Position numbers and translations under genes: made by a program. A DNA stretch of 48,047 nt from JAEUNJ01 sp052035955. GTDB taxonomy: Bacteria > Pseudomonadota > Gammaproteobacteria > Burkholderiales > Rhodocyclaceae. Under the pieces are notes generated by a model. It was not told the DNA's origin, searched no databases, and worked only from the letters and a program-made list of their open reading frames with translations. This document shows, in pieces, positions 35,321 to 43,339 of the stretch. The stretch covers positions 1 to 48,047 of the forward strand of contig JBPOHD010000023.1 of assembly GCA_052035955.1 (NCBI GenBank), read 5' to 3'. Positions within the stretch are counted from its first letter, which is position 1. The number at the start of each line of letters is the position of its first letter.

Positions 35321-35998
35321 ATGGATGCCACATCCCTGGCCCGGCAGACCTTCGTCCGCCACCGGGAACCCGGGTACCTGCGCCTGGACCTGCCCCCCGC
35401 GGTGCGTCACTCCAAAGCCGCCGCCGCCCTGGAGGCGGGGCTGCGGCGGGTGGCCGGCGTCTATCGCGTCGGAGTCTCGCTGCCGGACGGGCGCCTTGCC
35501 GTGCGCTACGACCCCCATGCCTGCAATGCTGCCGAGTTGGGCCGCGCGTTGAAGGAACTCTATGGCGCCCTGCCGGAAGTGTCGCTGCGGGATGGATCGG
35601 AGGCCGGCGCGGCGTCGCCGGCTCCGCCGGCGGCGGCGCACGATGCGCTGGGCCAGGGTGCGCACCGAGCCGCGGCAGCCCTGCACGCCGGTGTGGAGCG
35701 GGCCCGCACCGGCGCCCGTCAGCTGGCCCTGCGGCTGCGCGCCTCCTATGAACAACTGCGCACACCCCAGGCCCCCCCGGGCTCCCTGCAGGCCCGGCTC
35801 CAGCCTGTGCTGGCCAGCGCCCTGAGCGAAAAGGCGATCACCAACTTCCTCAACGACGTGGTGGCCTTCTACCTGATCAAGGTCCATTGGGAACTGATCA
35901 GCCAGCGCTGGCTCAAGGACCCGATCCGCCACCGCAATGCCTGGCTGACCGTCTTCTACCTGGTCTTCCTGCTGGTCCGTTACCGCAAGGGCAAATGA
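35321..35998 (+). CDS. Protein with Cys-less HMA-like N-terminal domain, 225 aa
   Basis: Residues about 18-85 (PGYLRLDLPP to ALKELYG) have the beta-alpha-beta layout of a heavy-metal-associated domain ending in VRYDPHACN, but lack the CxxC. The middle is Ala-rich and helical. The C-terminus has a hydrophobic stretch (WLTFVYLVFLLV-like, about 203-218) ending in a basic tail. The same Cys-less layout is seen at the start of the ATPase that follows. It overlaps that gene as ATGA. It may be a membrane-linked partner of the ATPase. Confidence 0.65.
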   Translation: MDATSLARQTFVRHREPGYLRLDLPPAVRHSKAAAALEAGLRRVAGVYRVGVSLPDGRLAVRYDPHACNAAELGRALKELYGALPEVSLRDGSEAGAASPAPPAAAHDALGQGAHRAAAALHAGVERARTGARQLALRLRASYEQLRTPQAPPGSLQARLQPVLASALSEKAITNFLNDVVAFYLIKVHWELISQRWLKDPIRHRNAWLTVFYLVFLLVRYRKGK

Positions 35999-38460
35999 TG
36001 CCCGCCCACTTCCGCATCGCCCACCGCCTCTCCCGGCGGTTGCGCATCCTCGCCCCGGGGCTCGCCCGGCAGCCGGAGCGCTGCTACATCCTGGAGATCC
36101 TGCTGCGCAAGCACGCGGCGGTGCGCGAGGTGAGGGCGGTCGCCGCGATCGGCTCGGTGACCGTCCATTACGACCCCGCTGCCCTGCCCGAGGAGCGCCT
36201 GCTGGCCACGCTGGATGCGGTAATCGGGCGGCTGGTCGCCGCGCCGCCGCCCCGCCCGGCGCCGCCGCCGGACATCGCCGCCCATGCCACCGATGCCACC
36301 GATGCCGCCGATGCCCCGGTCGCCGAGTGCTCGGTGGCCGTCGAGGGCATGACCTGCGCCTCCTGTGCCCTGCTGATCGAGATGTCCCTGCAGCGGGACC
36401 CGCGGGTGGAAAGTGCCTCCGTGAACTTCGCCGCCGCCACGGCGACGGTGCGCGGCCGCCTCGGGCGGGAGGATCTCTACGCCCGCGTCCGCGCGCTCGG
36501 CTACGAGCCGCGGCCCATGGACACCCTGGCCCAGCGCCGCCTGCTGGTCGAGCGGGAGAAGGCCCGTTTGGCCGAAGCCCGGCGACGACTGGTGCAGGCG
36601 GCCTGGATGACGGTGCCCGTGGTCGTCTCGGGCATGCTGATGCACCGCTCGCCCACCCTGCGCCTGGCCGAGCTGCTGCTCTCCACGGCCGTCGTCTTCG
36701 GCAGCGGCGGCGACATCTTCCGCAAGGCCTGGGCGCTGGCGAAGCAAAGGGAGGCCAACATGGACTCCCTGATCGCCCTGGGCGCCGGGGCCGCCTGGAC
36801 CTACAGCCTGCCCGGCCTGCTGCGGCCCCACCACCACGTCTATTTCGAGTCCGCGGCCGGCATCGTCGCCTTCGTGCTGCTGGGCCGCTACATGGAGGAA
36901 CGGGCCAAGGGGAAGGCCTCGGAAGCCATCCGCAAGCTCATCGAATTGCAGCCCGAGACGGCCCTGCGCCTGCGGGACGGCGTGGAGGAAACCGTGCCCG
37001 TCGAGGCGCTCGCGGCCGGCGACCGGCTGCGCGTGCGTCCGGGCGACCGGGTTCCAGCCGACGGCATCGTCGAGGAAGGTCATTCGGCCGTGGACGAGGC
37101 CATGCTGAGCGGCGAGCCCCTCCCCGTGGCCAAGGGCCCCGGTGATGCCGTGGTGGGCGGCTGCATCAACGGCAACGGCGGTTTCGTGATGCGCGTGACC
37201 GCGGTCGGCCCGGACACCGTGCTGGCGGGAATCGTGCGCCTGGTGGACCACGCCCAGGGCGCCAAGCTGCCGGTGCAGAAACTGGCCGACCGCATCTCAG
37301 CGCGCTTCGTACCGGCCGTCGGCGGCATCGCGGCGCTGACCTTCGCCGGCTGGCTGGCGGCCGGCCACCCGGCCTCCCGGGCCCTGGCCCACGCCGTCGC
37401 CGTGCTGCTCATCGCCTGCCCCTGCGCCCTCGGGCTGGCGACGCCGACGGCCATCATGGTCGGCACCGGCCAGGCGGCCCGGCGGGGCATCTACATCCGC
37501 AAGGGCGAGGCCCTGGAGACGGCCGCCGCCCTCGACACCCTGGTCTTCGACAAGACCGGCACCATCACCGAGGGCAAGCCCGTGGTCACCGACTTCCTGC
37601 CGCTGGCCGGCGAGGATGCCGATCGGGTGCTGGCCGCGGTGGCCGGCGCCGAGGCGCCTTCCGAGCACTTCCTGGCCCGGGCCATCGCCGCCTGGTGCCG
37701 GGCCCGCGGCGTCGCCCCGGCCCCGGTGGGCGGCTTCCGCGCCGTGCCCGGCCACGGCGTGGCGGCCAGTGTCGGCGGGACGCCCATCCTGGTCGGCAAT
37801 GCCACGCTCATGGAACACGGCGCTGGCGACATCGCCGGACAGGAAGCCCAGGCGGAGGCCTGGGCCGGCCAGGGCAAGACGCCGGTCTATGTGGCCCTGG
37901 GCGGCCGCTGCGTCGCCCTCTTCGCCGTCGCCGACCAGGCGCGGCAGGGGGCCCGGGAGGCCATCGCCCTGCTGCACCGCCTGGGCCTGACCACCGTCAT
38001 GGCCACCGGCGACGTGGAGGCGGCGGCGAACCACGTCGCCCGCCAGGTGGGCATAGACCGGGTCGCCGCCCGGGCGACGCCGGCCGACAAGCTGGCCCTG
38101 GTGCGCCGCCTGCAGGCCGAGGGACGCAAGGTCGGCATGGTGGGGGACGGCATCAACGACGCGCCGGCCTTGGCCGCGGCGGACGTGGGCTTCGCCATCG
38201 GCGGCGGGGCGGACATCGCCGTCGAGTCGGCGGACGTGACCCTGGTCGGCGGCGACATCGGCCGCGTCGCGGCGGGCATCGACCTCTCCCGGCGGACCAT
38301 GGCCGTCATCCGCCAGAACCTGTTCTGGGCCCTGGGCTACAACGTCACGGCCATCCCGGTGGCCGCCGCCGGGCGCCTCAATCCGATGATCGCCGCCGCC
38401 GCCATGGCCATGTCCTCGGTGTCCGTGGTGACGAATTCGCTGCGGCTGCAAAGGCGATGA
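35995..38460 (+). CDS. Cu(I)-type P1B ATPase, 821 aa
   Basis: This is a heavy-metal P-type ATPase that exports Cu(I) from the cytoplasm. The N-terminus has a Cys-less HMA-like region (residues about 12-80) and then a normal HMA domain with GMTCASC (Cys121, Cys124). The metal site in the membrane is CPC (475-477), together with YN-x4-P and MAMSSVS in the last helices, the P1B-1 copper pattern. DKTGT has the phospho-Asp at 519, and GDGINDAP is present. The usual SEHP reads SEHF (His558-Phe559). The start at 35995 overlaps the previous stop. It may load periplasmic copper proteins (CtpA/FixI type) or detoxify. Confidence 0.95.
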   Translation: MMPAHFRIAHRLSRRLRILAPGLARQPERCYILEILLRKHAAVREVRAVAAIGSVTVHYDPAALPEERLLATLDAVIGRLVAAPPPRPAPPPDIAAHATDATDAADAPVAECSVAVEGMTCASCALLIEMSLQRDPRVESASVNFAAATATVRGRLGREDLYARVRALGYEPRPMDTLAQRRLLVEREKARLAEARRRLVQAAWMTVPVVVSGMLMHRSPTLRLAELLLSTAVVFGSGGDIFRKAWALAKQREANMDSLIALGAGAAWTYSLPGLLRPHHHVYFESAAGIVAFVLLGRYMEERAKGKASEAIRKLIELQPETALRLRDGVEETVPVEALAAGDRLRVRPGDRVPADGIVEEGHSAVDEAMLSGEPLPVAKGPGDAVVGGCINGNGGFVMRVTAVGPDTVLAGIVRLVDHAQGAKLPVQKLADRISARFVPAVGGIAALTFAGWLAAGHPASRALAHAVAVLLIACPCALGLATPTAIMVGTGQAARRGIYIRKGEALETAAALDTLVFDKTGTITEGKPVVTDFLPLAGEDADRVLAAVAGAEAPSEHFLARAIAAWCRARGVAPAPVGGFRAVPGHGVAASVGGTPILVGNATLMEHGAGDIAGQEAQAEAWAGQGKTPVYVALGGRCVALFAVADQARQGAREAIALLHRLGLTTVMATGDVEAAANHVARQVGIDRVAARATPADKLALVRRLQAEGRKVGMVGDGINDAPALAAADVGFAIGGGADIAVESADVTLVGGDIGRVAAGIDLSRRTMAVIRQNLFWALGYNVTAIPVAAAGRLNPMIAAAAMAMSSVSVVTNSLRLQRR

Positions 38461-38470
38461 GCCGAAAGCC

Positions 38471-38604
38471 CACCGCAGAGGACTCGGAGGTCGCGGAGGA
38501 AAGGCAGGGAAAAAGGCCGACCGCGTGGACGTCTGGATGTCCAGCGGCCTTCGCGTTCCCATGACCTCCTGCCCTTTCTCCGAGTCCTCCGCGTCCTCCG
38601 TGGT
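38471..38604. repeat. Imperfect 134-bp palindromic intergenic repeat
   Basis: CACCGCAGAGGACTCGGAGG at the left pairs imperfectly with CCGAGTCCTCCGCGTCCTCC and GTGGTG at the right. Inner arms AAGGCC / GGCCTT and TGGAC / GTCCA continue the fold. It fills most of the 169-bp gap after the copper ATPase. It resembles dispersed intergenic palindromes; no gene is visible in it. Confidence 0.55.
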
Positions 38605-38629
38605 GAATGCTTCCAGCGGTTCTTCGTGA

Positions 38630-39331
38630 ATGGACCACGCCCACCACGCCCACGTCGCCGAGTTCTCCTACGCCCTGGCCTTCATGACCGGACTGCTGGG
38701 CAGCGGCCATTGCCTGGGCATGTGCGGCGGCCTCGTCTCGGGCTGCTTCATGAAGCTGCGGGCCCGGGGCCCCTGGCCCTACGCCGCCTACCACGGGGCG
38801 CGGATCTCGATCTATGCCGCCGTCGGCCTGGTCGCCGCCCTGGTCGGCACGGTACTCGTCGCCACCGGCGCGACGGGCCTCGCCCAGGGGGTGCTGCAGA
38901 TCGTCGCCGGCCTGCTGGTGGTCCTGCTCGGCCTGGACCTCCTGGGGGTCTCGCCGATCCGCAATGCCTGGGGCTTCGCCCCCGTCGCCTGGCTGCGCCG
39001 CGTGTTCGTGACCGCGTCGCAACGGGGCCCCGTCCTCGGGGCCGCCATCAGCGGCGCGGTGAACGGCATGATGCCCTGCTCCATGACCATGGCCATGGCC
39101 GTCCAGGCCACCACGGCCCCCTCCCCGCCGGAGGGCATGCTGCTGATGCTGGCCTTCGGGGCCGGCACCCTGCCCTCCATGCTCTTCGCATCGGTCCTGT
39201 TCGGCCGGCTGGGACCGCGACTGCGCGGCTGGCTGCAGAAGGGGGCCGCGCTCTTCGTGATCGCGCTGGGGTTGTCTACCCTGTGGTCGGGGGTGAAGTT
39301 CTATCTGGTAATGCATCGCCTGGTGGGGTGA
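38630..39331 (+). CDS. SafE/UreH-like (DsbD_2) membrane transporter, 233 aa
   Basis: About six membrane helices, with the family motif GSGHCLGMCGG (Cys28, Cys32) in the first and NGMMPCSMTMAMA in the middle. The N-terminus is His-rich (MDHAHHAHVAEF). Members of this family are found next to copper ATPases in cbb3-oxidase and copper loci and are thought to handle metal or thiols across the inner membrane. It follows the copper ATPase, separated by the palindromic repeat. Confidence 0.82.
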   Translation: MDHAHHAHVAEFSYALAFMTGLLGSGHCLGMCGGLVSGCFMKLRARGPWPYAAYHGARISIYAAVGLVAALVGTVLVATGATGLAQGVLQIVAGLLVVLLGLDLLGVSPIRNAWGFAPVAWLRRVFVTASQRGPVLGAAISGAVNGMMPCSMTMAMAVQATTAPSPPEGMLLMLAFGAGTLPSMLFASVLFGRLGPRLRGWLQKGAALFVIALGLSTLWSGVKFYLVMHRLVG

Positions 39332-39343
39332 CACAGGCACTCC

Positions 39344-39360
39344 TGCGTCAATCCGTCGCA
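39344..39360 (+). promoter_or_regulatory. RegA-type box before the nosL-like pair
   Basis: TGCGTCAATCCGTCGCA differs from TGCGRC-N5-GYCGCA at one base. A -10-like TAATAT lies at 39383-39388, 22 bp further on, and the gene starts at 39422, so the box sits at about -43 to -60. Confidence 0.6.
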
Positions 39361-39421
39361 CCTCCGGCGCATTCGCGGCGACTAATATTGCGATGCACAC
39401 CAACGCTTCCAGGAGACTGCG

Positions 39422-40027
39422 ATGAAACGCCGCGAGATGCTGAAACTTTCCCTGCTGGCCGGCACCGGCCTGGCCGCCGGAACGACCGCCGCGCAACAGG
39501 CCTGCCCCGCCGACGGGACCCCCGCCCAGTTCGTGCCCAAGAAGCCGGCGGACGCCAATCCGATGCAGAACGAGCTCGAGAAATACGGCAAGTGTCCCTA
39601 TTGCGGCATGGACCGCAAGGAGCACCACCGGGCCCGCATGCTGGTCCAGTACAGCGACGACCTGGCGGACGGCGTCTGCTCCATCCACTGCCTGGCCATC
39701 AGCCTGGCGGTGAACATCGACCGGGAACCCAAGCAGATCTGGGGGCCGGACTACGGCTCCGCCGCCGAACCGCGTCCGCTGCTGCCGGTGGACCAGCTCA
39801 CCTACCTGATAGGCGCCGACCTCAAGCACGCCATGACCAAGCGCAGCAAGCACTCCTTCGCGTCGAAGGACGTCGCGAAGACCTTCCAGGACAAGCACGG
39901 CGGCACCTTCGGCAACTTCGACGAGGCCCTCAAGCAGGCCTACCTCGACATGGCCGAGGACGTGCGCATGATCCGCAAGATGCGCGAGGAGCGTCGGCAG
40001 CGCGCCATGCAGCAGAAGCAGGGTTGA
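39422..40027 (+). CDS. NosL-family protein with Tat-like signal, 201 aa
   Basis: NosL is a periplasmic Cu(I) chaperone for nitrous oxide reductase. The core reads KCPYCGMDRKEHH (Cys58, Cys61, Met63), then VCSIHC (Cys86, His89, Cys90). The signal begins KRREMLKLSLLAG, which has a twin-arginine-like RRxxLK and no lipobox. The C-terminal 90 residues are longer and more charged than in classical NosL. AGGAGACTG precedes the ATG. It overlaps the second NosL-like gene. Confidence 0.82.
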   Translation: MKRREMLKLSLLAGTGLAAGTTAAQQACPADGTPAQFVPKKPADANPMQNELEKYGKCPYCGMDRKEHHRARMLVQYSDDLADGVCSIHCLAISLAVNIDREPKQIWGPDYGSAAEPRPLLPVDQLTYLIGADLKHAMTKRSKHSFASKDVAKTFQDKHGGTFGNFDEALKQAYLDMAEDVRMIRKMREERRQRAMQQKQG

Positions 40028-40518
40028 GGCGTCTCCTCCTCGCCTTCCTGTTCGCCGCCTGGGCCGCCACGGGGTCTTGCCCCGTCGGCGCCCAGGCGGT
40101 GTCCATTCCCAAACCCGGGCCGAAGGATCTCTGCCCGGTCTGCGGCATGCTGGTGTCCAAGTATCCGAACTGGGTAGCCGCGGTGGTCTACAAGGACGGC
40201 CACGCCCACTACTTCGACGGCGCCAAGGACCTGTTCAAATACCTGCACCAGTTGCCGAAGTACGCGCCCGGCCATCGGAAGGAAGACATCGCCACCATCG
40301 CGGTGACAGATTTCTACGGCCTGGAGCGGATCGACGCCCGCAAGGCCTGGTTCGTCACCGGCTCCGACGTCCTCGGGCCCATGGGGCACGAACTGGTGCC
40401 GCTGGCCACCCAGGCCGACGCCGAGGATTTCGTGAAGGACCACAAGGGCAAGCGCGTCCTCCGCTTCGAGCAGGTGAGCCGCGAGGTCGCCACGGCCCTC
40501 GACGACGGCCGGTTCTGA
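40024..40518 (+). CDS. nosL: NosL-family copper chaperone, 164 aa (TTG start)
   Basis: The mature part reads LCPVCGMLVSKYPNW (Cys37, Cys40, Met42), followed by KDGHAHYFDG (His60, His62) and the VTDFY and DVLGPMGHELVP blocks of NosL. The start is taken as the TTG at 40024, which overlaps the previous stop (TTGA) and opens a signal peptide (RRLLLAFLFAAWAATG) ending near AQAVS. An ATG start is not available in a sensible place. It would deliver copper to NosZ in the periplasm. Confidence 0.87.
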   Translation: MRRLLLAFLFAAWAATGSCPVGAQAVSIPKPGPKDLCPVCGMLVSKYPNWVAAVVYKDGHAHYFDGAKDLFKYLHQLPKYAPGHRKEDIATIAVTDFYGLERIDARKAWFVTGSDVLGPMGHELVPLATQADAEDFVKDHKGKRVLRFEQVSREVATALDDGRF

Positions 40519-40576
40519 GCCGGTCCCCGGCGGCAGCGATGGCGCCGGGGCGGCCTTCCGCAGTATCGTCCTTTGA

Positions 40577-40582
40577 TAATAT
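40577..40582 (+). promoter_or_regulatory. Possible -10 element (TAATAT) before crp2
   Basis: TTTGATAATATTC is the only AT-rich stretch in the 112-bp gap before the second Crp/Fnr gene. The same TAATAT hexamer appears near the RegA boxes at 21037, 34232 and 39383. TTGAT beside it is a single FNR-like half site without a good partner. Confidence 0.35.
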
Positions 40583-40630
40583 TCGCCAGGGGACCGATCG
40601 GCCGGGCCCCGCCGACCCCGGGGATGACGC

Positions 40631-41356
40631 ATGAGCAAGGTGACACCACAAGTCCGCTGCCAGGGCCGCAGCAACTGCTTCGCCTGCGGGCTCCGTCACG
40701 AGATGGTGTGCTCCGACGTTTCCCTGGACGACCTGATCGACTTCCACGCCGGCATCGAGGATTTCGACTACGAGCACGGCTCCGCCATCTACAACATGGG
40801 CTCCCCGATGGAGGCGGTCTATTGCGTGCGCGGCGGGGCGGTGAAGATGGTGCGCTACGACCCGGCCGGCGAGCAGCGCATCGTGCGGGTGCTGAAGACC
40901 GGCGACGTGGCCGGCATCGAGTCGGCCTTCGCGGAGAAGTTCGAGCACACGGCCATCGCCGTCGGCAAGGTGCGCGCCTGCCGCATCCCCATCGCCTATT
41001 TCCGCAAGTTCGTGGAGGACCACGGGGGCTTGCAGATGCGCCTGCTGCGCAAGTCCCAGGAGGCCCTGCGGGAGGCGGAGACCTGGCTCTCGCAGCTCAT
41101 GGGCGGCACGACCCCTGCCCGCACGCGCATGGCCCGGCTCTTCCTGCGCCTGCGGGCGGCGGAGGGAGGCGACAAGATCCACCGCTTCAGCCTGGAGGAC
41201 ATTGCCGCCATCATCGGCATCACGCCCGAGACGGCGAGCCGCGTCATCTCCGACTTCGTCCGCCAGGGCATCCTGGTCAAGGGCGGCAGCACCTATGCCA
41301 CCCGCTACTTCCGCGGCGACATCCCGGCCCTGGAGAAGATCTCCCAGGAGGTCTGA
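40631..41356 (+). CDS. Crp/Fnr-family regulator with N-terminal Cys cluster, 241 aa
   Basis: The N-terminus carries Cys10, Cys16, Cys19 and Cys27 (SNCFACGLRHEMVC), close to the layout of Fe-S FNR proteins. The cyclic-nucleotide-type fold follows (AVKMVRYDPAGEQRIVRVL, GDVAGIESAF), then a winged helix with recognition helix ITPETASRVISDFVRQG. The E..SR pattern predicts TTGA-type half sites. It is a paralogue of the regulator at 26213. It lies between nosL and regBA, so it is a good candidate to control nir and nos genes through the TTGAC boxes, in response to oxygen or NO. Confidence 0.9.
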   Translation: MSKVTPQVRCQGRSNCFACGLRHEMVCSDVSLDDLIDFHAGIEDFDYEHGSAIYNMGSPMEAVYCVRGGAVKMVRYDPAGEQRIVRVLKTGDVAGIESAFAEKFEHTAIAVGKVRACRIPIAYFRKFVEDHGGLQMRLLRKSQEALREAETWLSQLMGGTTPARTRMARLFLRLRAAEGGDKIHRFSLEDIAAIIGITPETASRVISDFVRQGILVKGGSTYATRYFRGDIPALEKISQEV

Positions 41357-41379
41357 ACGAAGGCGGAATCCACCTCCAT

Positions 41380-41397
41380 GGCGCCGGGGACGGCGCC
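41380..41397. terminator. Weak hairpin between convergent crp2 and sel1 gene
   Basis: GGCGCC-GGGGAC-GGCGCC gives a 6-bp GC stem in the 61-bp gap between two convergent stops. There is no T-run, so termination is only possible, not shown. Confidence 0.25.
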
Positions 41398-41417
41398 TGC
41401 GGGAACGAGCGAAGCGG

Positions 41418-42026
41418 CTATCTCTGGATTTGCGTCTGCGCCGCGGCGAGGCTTGCCGGGGCCGGCAAGCCGGCCCGGCGACGCAGGTCGGCCAGCAGGG
41501 CATCGGCGTCGGTGCGGGCCGCGGCCACGGCCTCCCGGCGGTCCCGTTCCTCGATCAGGCCGAGGGCCTGGCGGCGCCAGCGCTGCATCTGCTCGTCATG
41601 GCCGTGGTGGGCATGGTGGGCCCGGCCCATGACGAACCAGCGGTGGGCTTCCTTCTCGTCGCGGGCGACGCCGTCCCCATTCAGGTAAGCGAGTCCCAGG
41701 GCGTACTGGGAGACCTTGTCCTCCCGCTCGGCGGCGACGCGGTACCACTTGAGGGCGGTGGCCATGTCCCGGGGCACGCCGTCCCCATGCTGGTGCACGA
41801 CGGCCAGGTTGTAGGCGGCATCCACATGGCCGCGTTCGGCCCAGGCATTCCAGATGGCCGTGGCCCGGGCCGTCTCGCCGGCCTTGTGCAAGCGGGCTGC
41901 CTGTCGCAGGTCCTCGTCGGCACTCGAGGCGACGGCCGGCGGTCCGGCGACGGCGGGCGCGGCGGGCACGACGGCACCGAACAGGGCGGCAACGATGGGC
42001 AGGGCTGGCAGCAATCCGATTCGCAT
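41418..42026 (-). CDS. Sel1-repeat (TPR-like) periplasmic protein, 202 aa
   Basis: A signal peptide (ending PAVAGPP) is followed by two to three Sel1 repeats (AAYNLAVVHQHGDGVPRD and QYALGLAYLNGDGVARDE are the clearest), at residues about 40-135. A His-rich patch (GRAHHAHHGHDEQM) follows, then a charged helical tail. Sel1 proteins are scaffolds or partners of other proteins. Two overlapping RegA-type boxes lie about 125-155 bp upstream. Its role here is unknown; the His patch could bind metal. Confidence 0.82.
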   Translation of the reverse strand: MRIGLLPALPIVAALFGAVVPAAPAVAGPPAVASSADEDLRQAARLHKAGETARATAIWNAWAERGHVDAAYNLAVVHQHGDGVPRDMATALKWYRVAAEREDKVSQYALGLAYLNGDGVARDEKEAHRWFVMGRAHHAHHGHDEQMQRWRRQALGLIEERDRREAVAAARTDADALLADLRRRAGLPAPASLAAAQTQIQR

Positions 42027-42148
42027 GTCTGGGTCTCCGGAAGGAAAGCGCTCCGGCGGCGACGAGTACCCGGGAGGTGGGCCGGGGGGAGCAAGGCGTC
42101 GGGGCCGGAGCCGGGGCGAAGTCTACAGACCCCGGCCGGTGGCGGGAA

Positions 42149-42180
42149 TCGGGCAAATTGCCGCGCGGCGCCCTGCCGCA
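42149..42180 (-). promoter_or_regulatory. Two overlapping RegA-type boxes before the sel1 gene
   Basis: TCGGGCAAATTGCCGCG (42149-42165) and CGCGGCGCCCTGCCGCA (42164-42180) have centres 15 bp apart, the same step as in the copper-locus array. The second matches the consensus at all but one position. The rest of the 204-bp gap shows no gene. Confidence 0.6.
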
Positions 42181-42230
42181 CCCGGCGAGCCGCCATGCCG
42201 ATGGAAAGGCGCCGGCACGGCCGGCCGCGC

Positions 42231-42563
42231 TCAGGGAGCGGTCCTGCCGGCGAGGGCCTCGTTGCAATGGGCGCGGCCGAAGGTCTCCGCGCGCTTGGGG
42301 CTGGAGATGCCCGGTTCGTCGTAGACCTTCCTCACGATGGCGTTGGCGATGGCGGGGCCGGGGCCGCCGTCGTCCGGGTAGACGCGCGCCGGACGGCCCC
42401 GTTCCCGGTCCTTCAGGGCCTGGATGGCGACGCCGGCCATCTCGCCGCAGAGGCGGTATTTCCAGGCCTCCGGATTCGCCTCGTCGATGGCGGCCGGATG
42501 GCCATGGCCCCGGGCGCCGCCGGCCACCAGGGCCGCCGCAAGGAAGGCCGCGGCGACGCGCAT
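42231..42563 (-). CDS. Small periplasmic protein, 110 aa, unknown function
   Basis: A signal peptide (AAAFLAAALVAGGARGHGH) leads a soluble domain with two Cys (YRLCGEM near the start, RAHCNEA near the end) and no recognised motif. The start at 42563 overlaps the stop of the diheme cytochrome gene by one base, so both are co-translated. It may be a partner of that cytochrome. Confidence 0.65.
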   Translation of the reverse strand: MRVAAAFLAAALVAGGARGHGHPAAIDEANPEAWKYRLCGEMAGVAIQALKDRERGRPARVYPDDGGPGPAIANAIVRKVYDEPGISSPKRAETFGRAHCNEALAGRTAP

Positions 42564-43240
42564 CACTGGGGATCCTGCAAGCTGGTCAGGTAGGCCAGGA
42601 TGTCCTGCAGGTCCTTTTCCTTCAGGGCGTTGAGGATGCCGGTCAGGCCCTCCTCGTCGTGGGGCCGCTCGCCCTTGAGGAACATGTCCATCTGCCGCTT
42701 GAGGTAGGCGGTGTACTGGCCCACGAGGTTGGGAAACTTGCCGCGTCCCTTGCCGGTCCTGGCGTGGCAGGCGGCGCAGTCCTTCTGGTAGACGGCCTCG
42801 CCGTTCTTCAGGTCCCCCTCCAGGCGGGGGATGATCATCACCTTTTCCATGGCCAGCAGCCGGGTCAGGGCGTCGTCCGTGTCCTTGAACTCGGGTGCCC
42901 GGGTGGGCAACACGATGGCCGAGAGGTAGGCCGACACGTCGCGGATGTCCTCGTCGGAAAGCTCCCGCTCCTGGGTGTAGGGGAACATGGGGATGTTGAT
43001 CCGCTTGCGGGAGCGGAAGGCGCGCAGTTGGTCCTCGATGTGCGCCGCCCGTTGGCCGGCCAGGCGCGGGTACTCGCCCTTCTTGCCGCCCTGGCCGAAC
43101 TCGCCGTGGCAGGCGGCGCAGGTGCCGTTGATCTCCTTGCCCTTGTCCGCGTCCTGGCCATTTACGGCCGTCGCAATGAGCGGCAGGCAGAGGACCAGGG
43201 GACGGAGGGAACGCAGGAGTCGGCGGAGGATCGGGCGCAT
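42563..43240 (-). CDS. Diheme cytochrome c (c4-like), 225 aa
   Basis: This protein has two class I cytochrome c domains. The first heme site is TCAACH (Cys41, Cys44, His45) and the second is DCAACH (Cys155, Cys158, His159). The N-terminus is a signal or anchor (PLVLCLPLIATAVNGQ). The two-domain build resembles cytochrome c4, which carries electrons from bc1 to terminal reductases in the periplasm. It lies back to back with regB and may feed NosZ or NirS. Confidence 0.87.
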   Translation of the reverse strand: MRPILRRLLRSLRPLVLCLPLIATAVNGQDADKGKEINGTCAACHGEFGQGGKKGEYPRLAGQRAAHIEDQLRAFRSRKRINIPMFPYTQERELSDEDIRDVSAYLSAIVLPTRAPEFKDTDDALTRLLAMEKVMIIPRLEGDLKNGEAVYQKDCAACHARTGKGRGKFPNLVGQYTAYLKRQMDMFLKGERPHDEEGLTGILNALKEKDLQDILAYLTSLQDPQ

Positions 43241-43327
43241 CGGGGGCTCCGGGGGTGGATCGGCGGGCTGGGGACGGATTCTGGCAAAACCGCCGCTGAT
43301 TGAATTTATTGCAAATCAAGCTTCGCG

Positions 43328-43333
43328 GATAAT
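43328..43333 (+). promoter_or_regulatory. Likely -10 element of regBA
   Basis: GATAAT matches TATAAT at five of six bases and lies 7 bp before the regB ATG, in an AT-rich stretch (TTGAATTTATTGCAAATCAA, 43300-43319) unusual for this genome. Transcription would begin at about the ATG. Confidence 0.4.
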
Positions 43334-43339
43334 CGTCCC

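Noticed and set aside
36283..36318. Short repeat encoding ATDATDAADA before the HMA domain of the ATPase
   Set aside because: A simple Ala/Asp linker repeat; too short to treat as a repeat element.
39378..39394. Second possible RegA box before nosL (GGCGACTAATATTGCGA)
   Set aside because: The right half does not match GYCGCA; the AT-rich centre is better explained as a -10 element.
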